From Spiroplasma mirum ATCC 29335 (GTDB lineage: Bacteria; Bacillota_I; Bacilli_A; Mycoplasmatales; Mycoplasmataceae), in the NCBI RefSeq assembly GCF_000565195.1, contig NZ_CP006720.1, positions 186,001 through 250,000 on the forward strand: DNA of 64,000 nt, in the 5' to 3' direction. The translations under genes and the position numbers were made by a program. The notes under the pieces were generated by a model. The model was not told the DNA's origin. It saw nothing but the letters and a program-made list of their open reading frames with translations, and ran no database searches. Below are positions 1 through 11,883 of this stretch, piece after piece; the first letter of the stretch is position 1, and each line of letters opens with the position of its first letter.

Positions 1-2
1 TG

Positions 3-3000
3 GGTTATGGTAATTTTCATTATGATTACTCCTTTAATTATATTTCTTCAGGTTATGATGCTAATAATGTTCAAACAATATCACCATGATATACTTTTGA
101 TGCTGATTATGCTTCAACAGGTTATGGGGTTGCGGAACTTGATTTTCCAACTTTAACAATTGGAAAAGCTGACTCCGCCTTATTACCAATTAACTTAGCA
201 GCAACTAATTTTACGCCCGGAAAAACTCCCACTGCATTAGTAAGTAGTTTAGATTTTCAGTTGGATAAAAAAGATGTGGAAAATGGTGTTTTTGGTAGTT
301 TATATTGTTTTAACTTTAAAAGTCCAAGTTTTTTAAATTCAACAATTGGCCAAATTTACCAACGTGATATTTGAGGAAAACCAACAAGTGCCCAAAAAAC
401 CAAAGCAATCACTTTAATTTCAAATTATATGGATATGATTAATAATTCACAAATTACAACAAATTTAAAATTAACAATTATTGATTTTATTAATCAAAAT
501 TATAAAACAACTGGGTGAGATCTTAACCAAGCTGCTGAATTTGCTAATAAATTTATTAATGGTTCAACTTGAGACCCCTTAAAACCAACAGCCTTTGTTA
601 GTTCAACTGATAGTTGAGAAGTGAAAGGAATTTTAAATGATACGCAAAATATTCCAACAATAGAATATGATAAATCAACAAATAAAGAGATAAGAAATGA
701 TATTTTAACTTATAATGGTAGTTCAGAAAAATGAGGATTACGAGGGAATATTGGTGTTATTGCACATACTATTAATAAAACAGTGCAAAAATCATCTAAT
801 TTTAAATTTTATTATGCCAATAGTCAAAATCCAGAGATTATCAAATCAAACCAAGCAATTTTAGAAAAAGGATCATTTCGTGTTCGTAATTTAGATACTT
901 ATGATTTCTTTGATACTTTTGCTCCATTTCGTGGTTATAAAAATCAAGATTTCTTTAACTTATATTATAACTTAATTGGATTTTTAACAAATTTTGAAAT
1001 TGCAACAAGAAACCAAGCGGTGGTGTGATCAGTAACCGGGAAGAAGTATCGTTTTATTGCGGCATGGTCATCAATTATTGATAGTGAAGGAAAATTCATT
1101 CCTATTTATGATGACCCTGATCAGATAAAAATTATTCAACAGTCAAATTACTGAGATAGTTTAAAAGGAATGCGTGACACGGTAATTGTGTCGCCTCAAT
1201 ATGCTAAGGCTACTGGTCAATCGTTTGATTCAAAGATTAGTGTTGGGCAAAGCCAGGAGTTATATATTGGAGCTTATGGGGGGGGATACTCAAGATATTT
1301 ATCCAACAATCTATGATGATGATGTGATACCTTCTACCGATTCTCAAGCAATTTTATATATTTCGCACCCAATGTTTCAAGAATTATTTGGGGAAAATAA
1401 TGCCACTGGTTATTTGGATGGTGAATTTCAAGATGTTTCCCGGGGATTATTAACCCATACTGGAAATATTAAAAATAAAGATGCTGACTTTCTTAATTTT
1501 AAAAAATATCTAGCGGATAATGTTAATGATTTAAGAAATGTTACCACCGCAATTAATAACAATACTGATAATAATCTTAATAATAATTCAATTTTTAAAA
1601 CCTATGCAGATAATGCAAATGTTAACCGTCGTTATACGTTATTAAACTCAACAATTAAGTTATATTTAATTATTGCTGTTGTTTGTGTAATTTTATTCTT
1701 ATTAGTAATTAGTTTTGTTAGTTTTGTATTATTGAAAAAAATAATTGAAAAACAAAAAACACAAATTGGAATTTTAAAAGCCAATGGGTATACTACTTTT
1801 GAAATTTCTTCTGCCTATTTATTATATTTATTAATACCAATCATTATTAGCGTTCCGATTGGGTGAGCGTTGGGATTGGTATTACAAATACCAATTATGG
1901 ATATCTTTAATAACTACTTTATTATTCCAATTAAATTTAGTTCTAATGCGTTCCCACTTCTATACTTTTTCTTATTATTTATTATATTAATTGGTTTAAT
2001 TGTCGTCTTGACTTGTTATACAATGTTAGGAAAAAGTGTCCTTTTATTAGTAAATGCTAACCAAAATATTAAACCAAACCTGTATTTGAGTAGATTAGTT
2101 AGTCGGATTAAATTTAAACGGTTTACTAACAAGTTCCGGTTAATTTTAATTTCAGTATCCTTAAAGAATATTATTTTATTTATGCTAACTTTTATTGTCG
2201 CAACGGCTATTTTGACCTTATCATTATTAATTCCCACAACAATTAATAATATTTCCCGGGAATACTATAAAAATATTAAGTATAAAACGGAATACAATCT
2301 AAATAATGTCCAATATAATAATCCATTATCTCGTTATGGGCTTTATAATATGACTTCACCCTTACCAGAATTTGATGAAAATAACCCAACCCCTGATCCG
2401 ATTGGCGAAGATATGGCATTTGCTCAGTATGTAAGAAATAGTAGTGGGGATTCTTGGCAAGGCGTTAATGATCCTGAGTTTCAACAATATTATAGTGAAT
2501 ATGTGACAAATATGTTATTATACAACATTGCGCAATTAAAAGGGACTAACATTTCGTTAGCAATGCTAGACTATATTGTTAAACAAGCACCAGTGGCTAA
2601 ACAAGATGATGTTGCTAATTTATTACAAACAATTGTATGTAATATGTTACCCCAAGTATTTGGCCAAGAAGCAATTGATAATATTCCCAATGATAGTTAT
2701 TTACAAAAATGAACTTATTGTGTAGAAAAAGCAACTAACACAATTTTACCTTCGGAAATTAAAGAAATGTGGTCACGTAATAGTACCATTAAAAACCGTT
2801 TTTCATTTGGTTTTGGTTCCTTACCATTTGATCGCCAGCATGATGAATTATATACCGGTTATCAAGCAAAACTGATGAATATTAATGGGCAAGATGTTAC
2901 CGATAATAATATTTTAATTAATAGTTATGGTTATACTAAAGGCAACCTTAATAAAATGAATCTTAATAATGATGATATTTTTAAATATGATCCTAATAAT

Positions 3001-4341
3001 AAAACAATTCCGGTTTTAATTAACCAAGCTGCTGTCAAAACTTATGGACTTGGAGTTGGGGATAAAATTAATTTTGGAACAATGAGTAATGCCCTTCAAT
3101 ACTTAGGAAAAGATAATAAAATGAATGATATTAAATCAGAGTGGTGATATTTTAAAACAGATGATGAGATGGGGAACCAACAAATTTATCAGATGGATTT
3201 AAGTAAATTTACTTATTCACCCCAAAATGACAATAGTCAACAAGTATGAGGTTATAATGTTGGAACAACAGACCATCCGAACATTATACCTTATCATCAA
3301 ATGAAAGATATTATGTTAAAAATTCCAAAGAACTTAATTGATGTTAGTTTTTGAAATAAAACTCCAATTAAAATTAATAGTAATACTGGTCAAACGGAAA
3401 CGCATCTCTTTTGTAATGAGACCGGGGATTGTGCTGAAAATGGGATTGTAACAAGTGCTGGTGATTCTTATTTAATTAGGGTCTATGACTTAGGGTTTGA
3501 TCACACCTTAAATAATTTAGGCGATTTAGTATCTTCGGAGTTCCCAACCACATGGTATAACAGTGCAATGACTCTGGGATTATTAAAATCAACTAGTTTA
3601 GATAAAATTCCAACCTATAATTTGTCAGATTATCAATATCAAGTTATTGGAATCCAAAATACTTATGACCATCCGCGGATCTTTTTAGACCAACAATATG
3701 CTAATAAGGTGTTAGGTTATCCAACGGATGTTAATGCTAATAGCCAGCCATATTGGTTTAACGGGAAATATTCAACGAATGAAAAAGCAGTTGATCAAAC
3801 TGAACGCTATATCTTAAATTCAACAAATGGTAATTATTCAATGCTGAATTTTAAAGATAATTTTGCCCCGGCAATTACGAATGCTGATTATGTGGGGATG
3901 AAACAACAAATTTTAATAAAATTAACTTCAATTACTATTGAAATTGCAACCTTTTTTATTGTTTTAACAATTATTAGTGCTATTATTATTATTTTCTTGA
4001 TGACGGATGCCTTTTTAGCTAAGTATACCAAATTTATTGCCACTCTTCGGATTCAAGGTTATGCTGTGCGAGAAATTAACAGTATGATTTTAGGAATGTT
4101 TATTCCATTCGTGCTAATTGGATGAGCGTTAGGATTTGGACTATTGTGAGTTATTATTAAAGAAGCAGTTAGTGCTGTTTTATTAAATGCGGGCTTAGTA
4201 ATTCCCTTCACAATGAGTTATTATATTATTCCAATTGTGTTTGTAATCGTCATGTTTATGTTTGCCATTACCTTTTTAATTTCTTCAAAAAAAATCTTAG
4301 CAATGAATGTTCAATTATTAGCAACAGTTAATGATGAATAA
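3..4341 (+). pseudogene. Large FtsX-type ABC transporter permease, 5' end outside window, frameshifted at a G8 tract
   Basis: The reading frame is open from the window edge to 1285, then continues in the next frame from the G8 run (1278-1285) to a TAA at 4339-4341, giving about 1,445 codons. There are two FtsX-like modules. The first has membrane segments around 1657-2250, with the cytoplasmic signature KKIIEKQKTQIGILKANGY. The second has membrane segments around 3910-4300, with FIATLRIQGYAVREIN. Large extracytoplasmic domains lie before and between them. The design matches MacB/FtsX-family permeases that act on lipoproteins or surface substrates in mollicutes; the substrate is unknown. Seven Gs would keep one frame across the tract, and eight are present. 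A paralogue at 22564-26984 supports the frame on both sides of the tract. An intrinsic terminator follows. It could be phase-variable rather than dead. Confidence 0.8.
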
Positions 4342-4387
4342 TTACCACAAGATATTTAATTTAATTAATTTTTTGGTAAAATTAATC

Positions 4388-4418
4388 AGATAATTATATC
4401 TTTATATAATTATCTTTT
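4388..4418 (+). terminator. Intrinsic terminator after the permease gene
   Basis: A perfect 12-bp stem (4388-4399 with 4404-4415) with loop CTTT is followed by a short T run. It lies 47 bases past the permease stop and separates that gene from the next. Confidence 0.7.
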
Positions 4419-4510
4419 AATTAAGACAGAAATTCCTTTTACTTGTCTAATTAATTAAACCCTTTTAATTTAATGAAAAAAACTAAAAATAGAACTAAGA
4501 AGCGTACTTT

Positions 4511-5487
4511 ATGACATTTATAAAGAGTAAGTTTAAGCACCTTTTAATGGGGGTTACCCTATTGATGTTTATTCTAATGTTAGATTTAGGAATCGGATTA
4601 AGTGCCTCTGGAATGGTGGGAATGGATTTACAGAAGTTTATTAATAGCGTTGAACGATCAATTGATCACTATTTGCCAAAAGGAAAAGTGGTGCTAGATT
4701 CGAAAGGTGGCGCTTTTAAGTTAGCAAAAGATATATTAAAAGTGCCTATAAAAGTGATGCAATTTCAATTTTAACAACCCAAGAAATTAATAGTAGTGTT
4801 AAAGATGAATATTTAAAATATGCTGATGATTCTTTTGATAGTTGATGAGGAGCATATTTTGGGTCGGATAAAAAGGATATTGATTTAAATGAGTTTTCAC
4901 ATGAACTAGTGCAATTTGATATTAGTGTCGCTAAAAAATTCCGTAATTATGGTTATACTCATTCAGGAATTGAATGGTTTAGCCATCATGCTCTTGGTAA
5001 TTTATTGAAAACTAATTATAAAGATAGTGTCACTTATAAAGATGCAAGTCATCAACAAATAATCCTTGACCAAAATAACTATGATTCTAATATTGTGGGA
5101 GGGACAACAGATGCCACAGGATTTATCCCAACCAATAATCCCATAACAACATCTTTAGGAACTTATATTGTTAACAACAAAGTATGATTTTTAAATACCC
5201 AAATTGATAACATTATTAAAGCAAACAATGCATTAGTATTACCGTTTACGGCAAATTCAAAAACATGAATTACTAATAATTTAGAAACTTATGATAAAAA
5301 TACTGATAGTGTTACTCGTAAAGAAATAGCAACAGTTAATGACTATTATCAACCTAATTTTACCAAAGCATTTTATCAAACTCTAATAGGAGCTGTTTTC
5401 CTAATTATTTTAACCCCAATTTTTGGGTTAGTATTTATTGGCTTAACAACCTATGGATATTTAAAATTCCCGAATGGACTAAAATAA
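4511..5487 (+). pseudogene. Two-TM membrane protein of unknown function, frameshifted
   Basis: I do not recognise the family. The N-terminus has one hydrophobic anchor (HLLMGVTLLMFILMLDLGIG). A roughly 250-residue polar domain follows, then a C-terminal membrane helix (LIGAVFLIILTPIFGLVFIG) and a short tail. The first frame stops at TAA 4772-4774. The frame that resumes reads KSAYKSDAISILTTQ and stays open, with Trp as TGA, to TAA 5485-5487. One A is missing near the AAAA at 4738-4741. An upstream ATG at 4473 gives a basic leader (MKKTKNRTKKRTL) that is out of frame with 4511, so there may be a second indel near the start. A terminator follows directly. Confidence 0.6.
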
Positions 5488-5491
5488 ACAA

Positions 5492-5530
5492 AAAATAAGT
5501 TATGGTTACAAAACCATAACTTATTTTATT
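5492..5530 (+). terminator. Intrinsic terminator
   Basis: A 14-bp perfect stem (5494-5507 with 5512-5525), extendable by two A-T pairs, has loop ACAA and a T-rich tail. It ends the 4511-5487 gene. Confidence 0.8.
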
Positions 5531-5569
5531 ATTATTTATTTTGAGAGTTGAGAATTTAATATAATTCCA

Positions 5570-5836
5570 TTAGTAAAAGATTATTAATGGGGATTTATAT
5601 TAAGTTGATAATTAATGGGAAAGAAAATATGTTGGGTGGATTTACTTTCCCTATTAATATAATATGTTAATATTTTATGAAAAAAAGTAATTTCATAAAT
5701 TAGAAAATTATAATTTAACATTAATAATCTTATCCATTTTTTTGTTTAAGTTTGTTTAGATATTAATACTTTTGGTTATTAATATAATGAAGGATCTTAT
5801 CTTATTAACAGAAACTTAATAAACAAGACAATATGG
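5570..5836 (+). other. Structured non-coding leader region upstream of metG
   Basis: There is no open frame of note between 5531 and 5990. Several imperfect stem-loops can be drawn. GGGAAAG (about 5619) pairs with CTTTCCC (about 5648) and can be extended outward by ATTAAT pairs. TTATGAAA pairs with TTTCATAA near 5676-5700. TATTAATAC pairs with GTTATTAATA near 5760-5785. The series ends in a terminator at 5837-5878, about 110 bases before metG. It could be a small RNA or an attenuated leader. I recognise no T-box, SAM or other known element in it. Confidence 0.35.
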
Positions 5837-5878
5837 AAAAGAATTTATTGATTAGAATAAAATTCTTTTTTTTATTTT
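5837..5878 (+). terminator. Terminator-like hairpin in the metG leader
   Basis: AAAAGAATTTA (5837-5847) pairs with TAAAATTCTTTT (from 5858), with one bulged A, followed by a T-rich tract (TTTTTTTT then ATTTTTT). It is not behind a coding gene, which is why it suggests attenuation or the end of a small RNA. Confidence 0.55.
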
Positions 5879-5944
5879 TTATAATTTTAGTTTAAAATAT
5901 GTCTAGGAATAAGATTAAGTAAAACAGATTTATTCAGTTTACGA

Positions 5945-5950
5945 TATAAT
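5945..5950 (+). promoter_or_regulatory. -10 element of the metG promoter
   Basis: TATAAT lies 41 bases before the metG ATG, and AAAGGAG (5975-5981) follows as the ribosome binding site. I see no clear -35 box. Confidence 0.5.
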
Positions 5951-5990
5951 TTAAGTAAATGAGTTTTATTAATCAAAGGAGCGAGTCTTG

Positions 5991-7580
5991 ATGAGTGCAG
6001 ATCACAACAAACGATTTTATGTTACAACTCCAATTTATTATCCGAGTGCCGAATTACATATTGGGCACGCGTACACAACTACTTTAGCAGATGTCTTAAA
6101 ACGTTATAAAAAATTAGATAATTACGAAACATTTTTTTTAACTGGTAGTGATGAACATGGGGAAAAAATTGAAAAAAAAGCCAAGGAGGCAAACATTAGA
6201 CCCCTAGAATTTACTACTAAAATTGTCAATAATTTTAAATTGTTATGACAAGAATTAGGCATTGACTACGATAAATTTATCCGCACAACTGACCCGCAAC
6301 ACGAAGCTGCTGTGCAAAAGATTTTTAGTAAGTTATATAATAATGGAGATATTTATGCTGGTGAATACGAAGGATTATACTGTGTTAACTGTGAAGAATT
6401 TGTGACCGAATCACAAATTGATAAAGAAAATCTAACCTGTTTAATTTGTGATAATGTTTTAAAAATTGTTAAAGAAGAAACGTACTTCTTTCGTGTCTCA
6501 AAATATAGCAAATTTTTAATAGATTATTATAATAACCATCCAGATTTTATTGAACCAGTAAGTAGTAAGAATGAAATGTTAAATAATTTTTTCTTACTAG
6601 GATTAACTGATTTATCAGTAACACGTACTAGTTTTACCTGGGGAATTAAAACATTAGAAAATCCGACCCATATTATTTATGTTTGAATTGATGCATTATC
6701 AAATTATATTACAGCGTTAGGATATTTATCAGATGATGAAACATTATTCCAGAAATTTTGAAATAATCCAGAAGTTGAAATTGTTCAATTATTAGGAAAA
6801 GAAATTGCTCGTTTTCATATGATTTATTGACCAAGTATGTTAGAAAGTTTAGGATTGCGTCAGCCTAATAAGTTACTTTCGCACGGTTGGATTTTATTTA
6901 AGGATACTAAAATGAGTAAATCAATTGGAAATGTTGTTAGTCCGTTATACTTAATTAAAAAATATGGCCGTGATGCTTTACGATTTTATTTATGTTATGA
7001 AATTCCAACAGATCACGATGGAAAGTTTTCTTATGAAATGTATTTAGAATCTTATAATACTAATTTAGTTAATAATATTGGAAACTTAGTATCACGGGTT
7101 ACAAATATGGTAACTAAATATTTTAATGGTCAATTAACGGCAAATGGTGATCTTCATAATGATTTAATAACTAAAATTAAAGAAACAATTAATAATTATC
7201 ATTTGGCGATGAATAAGTATCAAATTTCGAAAGCCTTAACCGAAGTGTTAGCACTATGTCAGTATGCGAATAAATATATTGAACATAATAAACCATGAGA
7301 ATTAGCAAAAAATAACGCAATAGATAAGTTGCATGAAATTTTAGCCGGGTTATCATATGCAATTGTAGTAGTGGCAGTTTTATTACAGCCAGTCTTAATT
7401 GATAGCAGTCAAAAAATTGCTAATCATTTTAGTATTAATTTACAAGATTTATCATTTACTGATTTAACTAACCAAAACATTATTTATGACAAAGTAATCA
7501 GCAAAAAAGATATTCTATTTAACCGTCTTGATATTAAAAAAGAATTAGAGCAAATTACAACCGAATTAAAAAGTGAATAG
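5991..7580 (+). CDS. metG: Methionyl-tRNA synthetase
   Basis: This 529-residue class I synthetase charges tRNA-Met in the cytosol. The HIGH signature is at residues 23-26. A zinc knuckle of two CxxC pairs is at 131/134 and 150/153. KMSKS is at 307-311. The anticodon-binding helical domain follows (about 350-529). It is the short bacterial form without a C-terminal tRNA-binding dimerisation domain. ATG 5991 is preferred over the in-frame TTG at 5988 because AAAGGAG ends 9 bases upstream. Four or more Trp codons are TGA. It heads a tight run into mnmG (10 bases) and cysS (overlapping). Confidence 0.97.
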
Positions 7581-7590
7581 GGGAATGAAA

Positions 7591-9474
7591 ATGAAAGAAT
7601 ATGATGTGATTGTCGTTGGTGGTGGTCATGCCGGTGTGGAAGCAGCACTTGTTGCTAGCCGAATGGGTAAAAAAACTTTAATGGTGACTTTAAGCAAAGA
7701 TAAAATTGCTAATATGCCATGTAATCCTTCAATTGGCGGACCCGCCAAAGGAATTGTTGTGCGTGAAATTGATGCGATTGGTGGCGAAATGGCCAAAGCT
7801 GCTGACAAAACAGCCCTTCAGATGAAACTTTTAAACTCATCACGAGGTCCCGCTGTTTGAGCTTTACGGGCCCAATCCGATAAAATTAAATATGGAAAAT
7901 ATATGCAAGATATTATTAGTAACCAAGAAAACTTGAATCTTTTAACATTGCCTGTTGATGAATTATTAGTTAATAATCAACGTGAATGTTATGGGGTTGT
8001 TGTTGGTGGTGAACAAATTATTGCCAAAGCTGTCATTTTAACTACGGGAACTTATATGGCATCGGTTGTTTTACGCGGACAAGAAAAAAAATCATCCGGA
8101 CCAGATGATGAAATTACTACAAATGGTATTTCCCAACAATTGGCTACTTTAGGATTTCGCCTAATTCGTTTAAAAACTGGAACACCCGCTCGCATTAAAC
8201 GTGATTCAATTGATTTTAGCAAAACACAATCTGAACCGGGAAGCGATATGCCCCTGGCATTTTCGTATTCAACAAAAGATTTTTTACCTTTTGCAAAACA
8301 AGAATTATGCTGGTTAATTCATTCCAACGATAAAACCCACCTGTTAGTTACTGAAAACTTAACAAAATCAGCAATGTATTCAGGCAATATTGTGGGGAGA
8401 GGGCCACGCTATTGTCCAAGTTTTGAAGATAAGATTACCCGTTTTCCTGATAAATCTCGCCACCAAATTTTTTTAGAGCCCGAGTCAAAAGAATTAGATA
8501 CAATTTATGTACAAGGTTTTTCGACTTCAATGCCAATTGACATTCAAGACCAAATGTTAAGAACACTTCCCGGGTTAGAAAATTGTGAAGTTGTTAAATG
8601 GGCTTATGCAATTGAATATGATGCAATTGATCCTACACAAATGACTCATACATTAGAAAGTAAGTTAATTGCTAATTTATATACCGCGGGACAAATTAAT
8701 GGAACGAGTGGTTATGAAGAGGCAGCTTGCCAAGGTTTAATGGCGGGAATTAATGCTTGTTTAAAAATTGATTATCAGGAACCTTTTATTTTACGTCGGG
8801 ATGAAGCTTACATTGGTGTCTTAATTGATGATTTAGTAACCAAGGGAACTAAAGAACCATATCGTTTATTAACATCGCGGGCTGAATATCGCCTATTATT
8901 ACGTAATGATAATGCTGAGGAGCGCTTAAAACATTATGCAAAAAAATTTGGTTTAATTAGTGACGAGGAATGAACAGCTTACCAAGCAAATGTGGCTAGT
9001 TATAATCGTGTTTACCAATTATTAAAAAAAACAATTTTTGATCACCAAGCACCAATTATTTCACAGCTAAAAAACAATGGGATTATTATTAATGAAAAAA
9101 TTAGTGCTTATAATTTATTAAAACGCCCAGATATTAATATTAAATATCTTGAAGAAGCTATCAGTGCTTTAAAAAATTTACCAGCATTCTTAAAACAAAA
9201 CTTACTAATTAATATTCGTTTTGAGGGTTATATTAAAAAACAACAAGAAATTGCTTTAAAAACAATTAAACTTGAAAATAAAAAAATCCCAACTGATCTT
9301 AATTATGATGAGGTTGATAATTTAGCAATTGAAGCGCGCGAAAAATTAAAATTAATTAAACCGATTTCAATTGGTCAAGCAAACCGAATTTCAGGAATTA
9401 ACCCTTCTGATATTCAGATGTTATTATTTCATTTAAAAAAAATCAGCAAGGATAGAGATGGAAGTGATGCTTAA
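7591..9474 (+). CDS. mnmG: tRNA uridine-5-carboxymethylaminomethyl modification enzyme MnmG (GidA)
   Basis: The protein has 627 residues, normal for the family. With MnmE it installs the cmnm5 group on the wobble uridine of tRNAs, using FAD, NADH and methylene-THF. The FAD-binding GGGHAG is at residues 10-15. The [11 protein letters not shown] motif follows near residue 47, and [13 protein letters not shown], typical of the second FAD contact, lies near residue 370. The C-terminal helical domain that contacts MnmE and tRNA is present. ATG 7591 is chosen because AGGGGAA precedes it; an in-frame ATG at 7585 is possible. The TAA at 9472-9474 overlaps the cysS start, so the two genes are translationally coupled. 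Confidence 0.97.
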
Positions 9475-10796
9475 TGATGAAATTATATAATAGTTTAACC
9501 CACACATTAAGCAATTTAGACCAACCAGAAGTTAATATCTATTCTTGTGGGGTAACTGTTTATAATTATATTCACATTGGGAATACCCGTCCGCTAATTA
9601 CGGTTGATTTATTAATAAATTATTTAGAATTTAATAATGTTAAGGTTAATTTTTTACAAAACTACACTGATATTGATGACAAAATTATTAACCAAGCACT
9701 TTGTGATCAAAAAACCGAAAAGGAAGTTAGTGAATTTTTTATTGCGGCTTTTCAAGAAGACATTACCCGTTTACAAGTTCGCAAAGCTGATCGCTATGTA
9801 CCAATTAGTATGCACATTGAAGATATTATTAATTTTATTGCTGCTTTGGTTAACAAAGGCGCTGCCTATGTTGCGGAAGGGAATGTTTATTTTGCTATTG
9901 ATAAATACGAAACGGAATATGGGTGCTTATCGAATAAAGTTATTAGTGAATTAACATCTGGGGCCCGCATTGAAGTTGATCCGGCAAAAAGAAATCCGCT
10001 TGATTTTACTTTATGAAAAAAAACAACCACCGGAATTTTATTTGATTCACCATGAGGAAAAGGGCGCCCCGGATGACACACAGAATGTGCCCTTTTAATT
10101 GATTTATATTTTAATCATCAAACAATTAATATTCATACGGGAGGGATTGATTTAATTTTTCCCCACCATGAAAATGAACGGATTCAGTATTTAGCAAAGA
10201 ACCAAAAAGAAATTGCCGATATTTGGTTACATAACGGTCATTTAAATTTAGATAATGAAAAAATGAGTAAGTCATTAGGAAATATTATTCCCTTGCGTCA
10301 GTATCTTGATGAGTATGGCGCAAATAGTTTGAAGTATTTAATGTATTCAACAAATTATGCTCAGCCTTTAAATATTACGGATGATTTAATCCAGTACGCT
10401 ATTAATAAGACCAACAAAATTTTTAATTTATTAAAAAATCTTAACCGCTATTTAGGACAACATAATTTACATATTAATTTAAAAGAACGAGGGGCAAACT
10501 TAACATTAGCTAATGATCATTTAGCAAATAATTTAAATACTCCAAATGTTTTAACTGTGGTTAATAATTTAATGAAGACTCTCAACCACCAGTTAAAAGA
10601 AAACAACTTAGATTTAATAATGACTAGTGATTTTTATAATATAATTTTTAATCTCTTAAATTTTAATTTTGTGTTGCCAAAAATAACTCCAGAGGTGATT
10701 AAATTATTAGCACAATGAGAAACATATAAAAAAGAGAAAGAATATGATAAGGCCGATCAAATTAGAAGTCAGCTCATCCAAAAGGATATTATTTAA
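9474..10796 (+). CDS. cysS: Cysteinyl-tRNA synthetase
   Basis: The protein is 440 residues, near the lower end for the family. The zinc-ligand Cys opens the SCGVTVYN motif (Cys25). The HIGH-equivalent HIGN is at 34-37. The GGIDLIFPHHENE motif that binds Cys and zinc is around residue 225. KMSKSLGN is at 263-270. Trp codons are mostly TGA. The ATG overlaps the last base of the mnmG stop; the next ATG (9477) is equally possible. The stop lies one base before the ATG of the trmFO remnant, showing the original operon order mnmG-cysS-trmFO. Confidence 0.96.
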
Positions 10797-10797
10797 A

Positions 10798-11830
10798 ATG
10801 AAAAATAAAAAAATTAATGTTGTTGGAACTGGTTTAGCAGGTTGTGAAATTGCCTACCAATTAGCTAAGACTAAGCGAGGATTGTCAGTAAACCTTTACG
10901 AAGTAAAACAAGTTAAAAAGAATCCTGTTCAGAATTTAGATTCCTTTGTGGAATTAGTTTGTTCTAATTCTTTTCGTAGTAAGTCAATAGAAAATGCGAG
11001 TGGAATTTTAAAAGAAGAATTAAAAATCTTGGATTCTTTAATTATTAAAGCAGCGTTAGCGAGTGCAATTCCGGTTGATGATGCTTTAACAGTTGACCAT
11101 CAACTTTTTAGTAACTATGAGTTGATTACATCATCCACAGTCACGTTAAAAGAATTTGAAAAATATTTTAAAGGTTGTCAGCTAATTGAATTACTAGCTA
11201 AGCAGTCAAAGAAAGTATTATTAAACGGGTCGATGAGTCCCAACCATTTAGAAGATGATCAGGGTAATTTACCTTTTGCTGTTATGCAACTACGAAAAGA
11301 TAATTTAATTGATACTTTATATAATATTGTGGGATGACAAACAAATTTAACCTTATCGGAACAAAAAAAGAATTATTAATAATTTTATTTCGGGGTTAGC
11401 AAAAGTTAATATTGTCCGTTATGGGGTGTTACATAAAAATAATTATATTAATTCCCCAAATCTATTAAATCAATCGTTACAATTAAAGCAGAATTCTAAT
11501 ATTTTCTTTGATGGCCAAATTACCAGAGTGGAAGGTTACTTAGAATCAACGGCGAGTGGATTACATCGTGCTTTGAATGTTTATCAATATTATCATCACC
11601 AAAAGCCAATCATTTTTCCCCTACAACAAGTATTAGGATCGTTAATGAATTATGTTACTAATCTTCGGCAAAAAAATTTAAAACCAATGAAAGTAAACAC
11701 TGGAATTATTGCAATGTTAGATCAATCTTATGATAGTAAGAAGGCGAAAAATCTCGAAATTTATTAGCGGGCAATTAAAGTATTAACAAAACTAATTTCT
11801 GATAATAGCATTTTAAATCTTTCTAGTTAG
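10798..11830 (+). pseudogene. trmFO: Decayed trmFO: folate-dependent tRNA (m5U54) methyltransferase
   Basis: The N-terminus is a clear TrmFO (FAD motif GTGLAGCEIAYQLA, then LVCSNSFRS and ALTVDHQLFSNYE). The frame then jumps from LFSNYE to LKEFEKYFKGC, skipping roughly 90-100 residues that the family has between these motifs. A second lesion is one extra A in the A7 run 11363-11369; the first frame stops at 11376-11378 and the alternative frame gives RYGVLHKNNYINSP and GYLESTASGLHRALN. A third is TAG at 11765-11767, twenty-one codons before the natural stop at 11828-11830, where Gln would fit. The enzyme must be inactive. Confidence 0.9.
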
Positions 11831-11883
11831 ATGTATTATTAATGTGTAATTTATGCATTTTTTGTTAAGAAAGGGTAAATATT

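Noticed and set aside
2016-2237. Minus-strand open frame within the permease
   Set aside because: It is a shadow of the membrane-helix coding on the plus strand, without ribosome binding site or recognisable product.
5620-5655. GGGTGGATTTAC in the metG leader, loosely like a T-box core
   Set aside because: Only a few bases fit, it is about 340 bases from metG, and it is not next to the terminator as an antiterminator should be.
9637-9954. 105-codon plus-strand frame within cysS
   Set aside because: It lies entirely inside CysS in another frame and has no family features.
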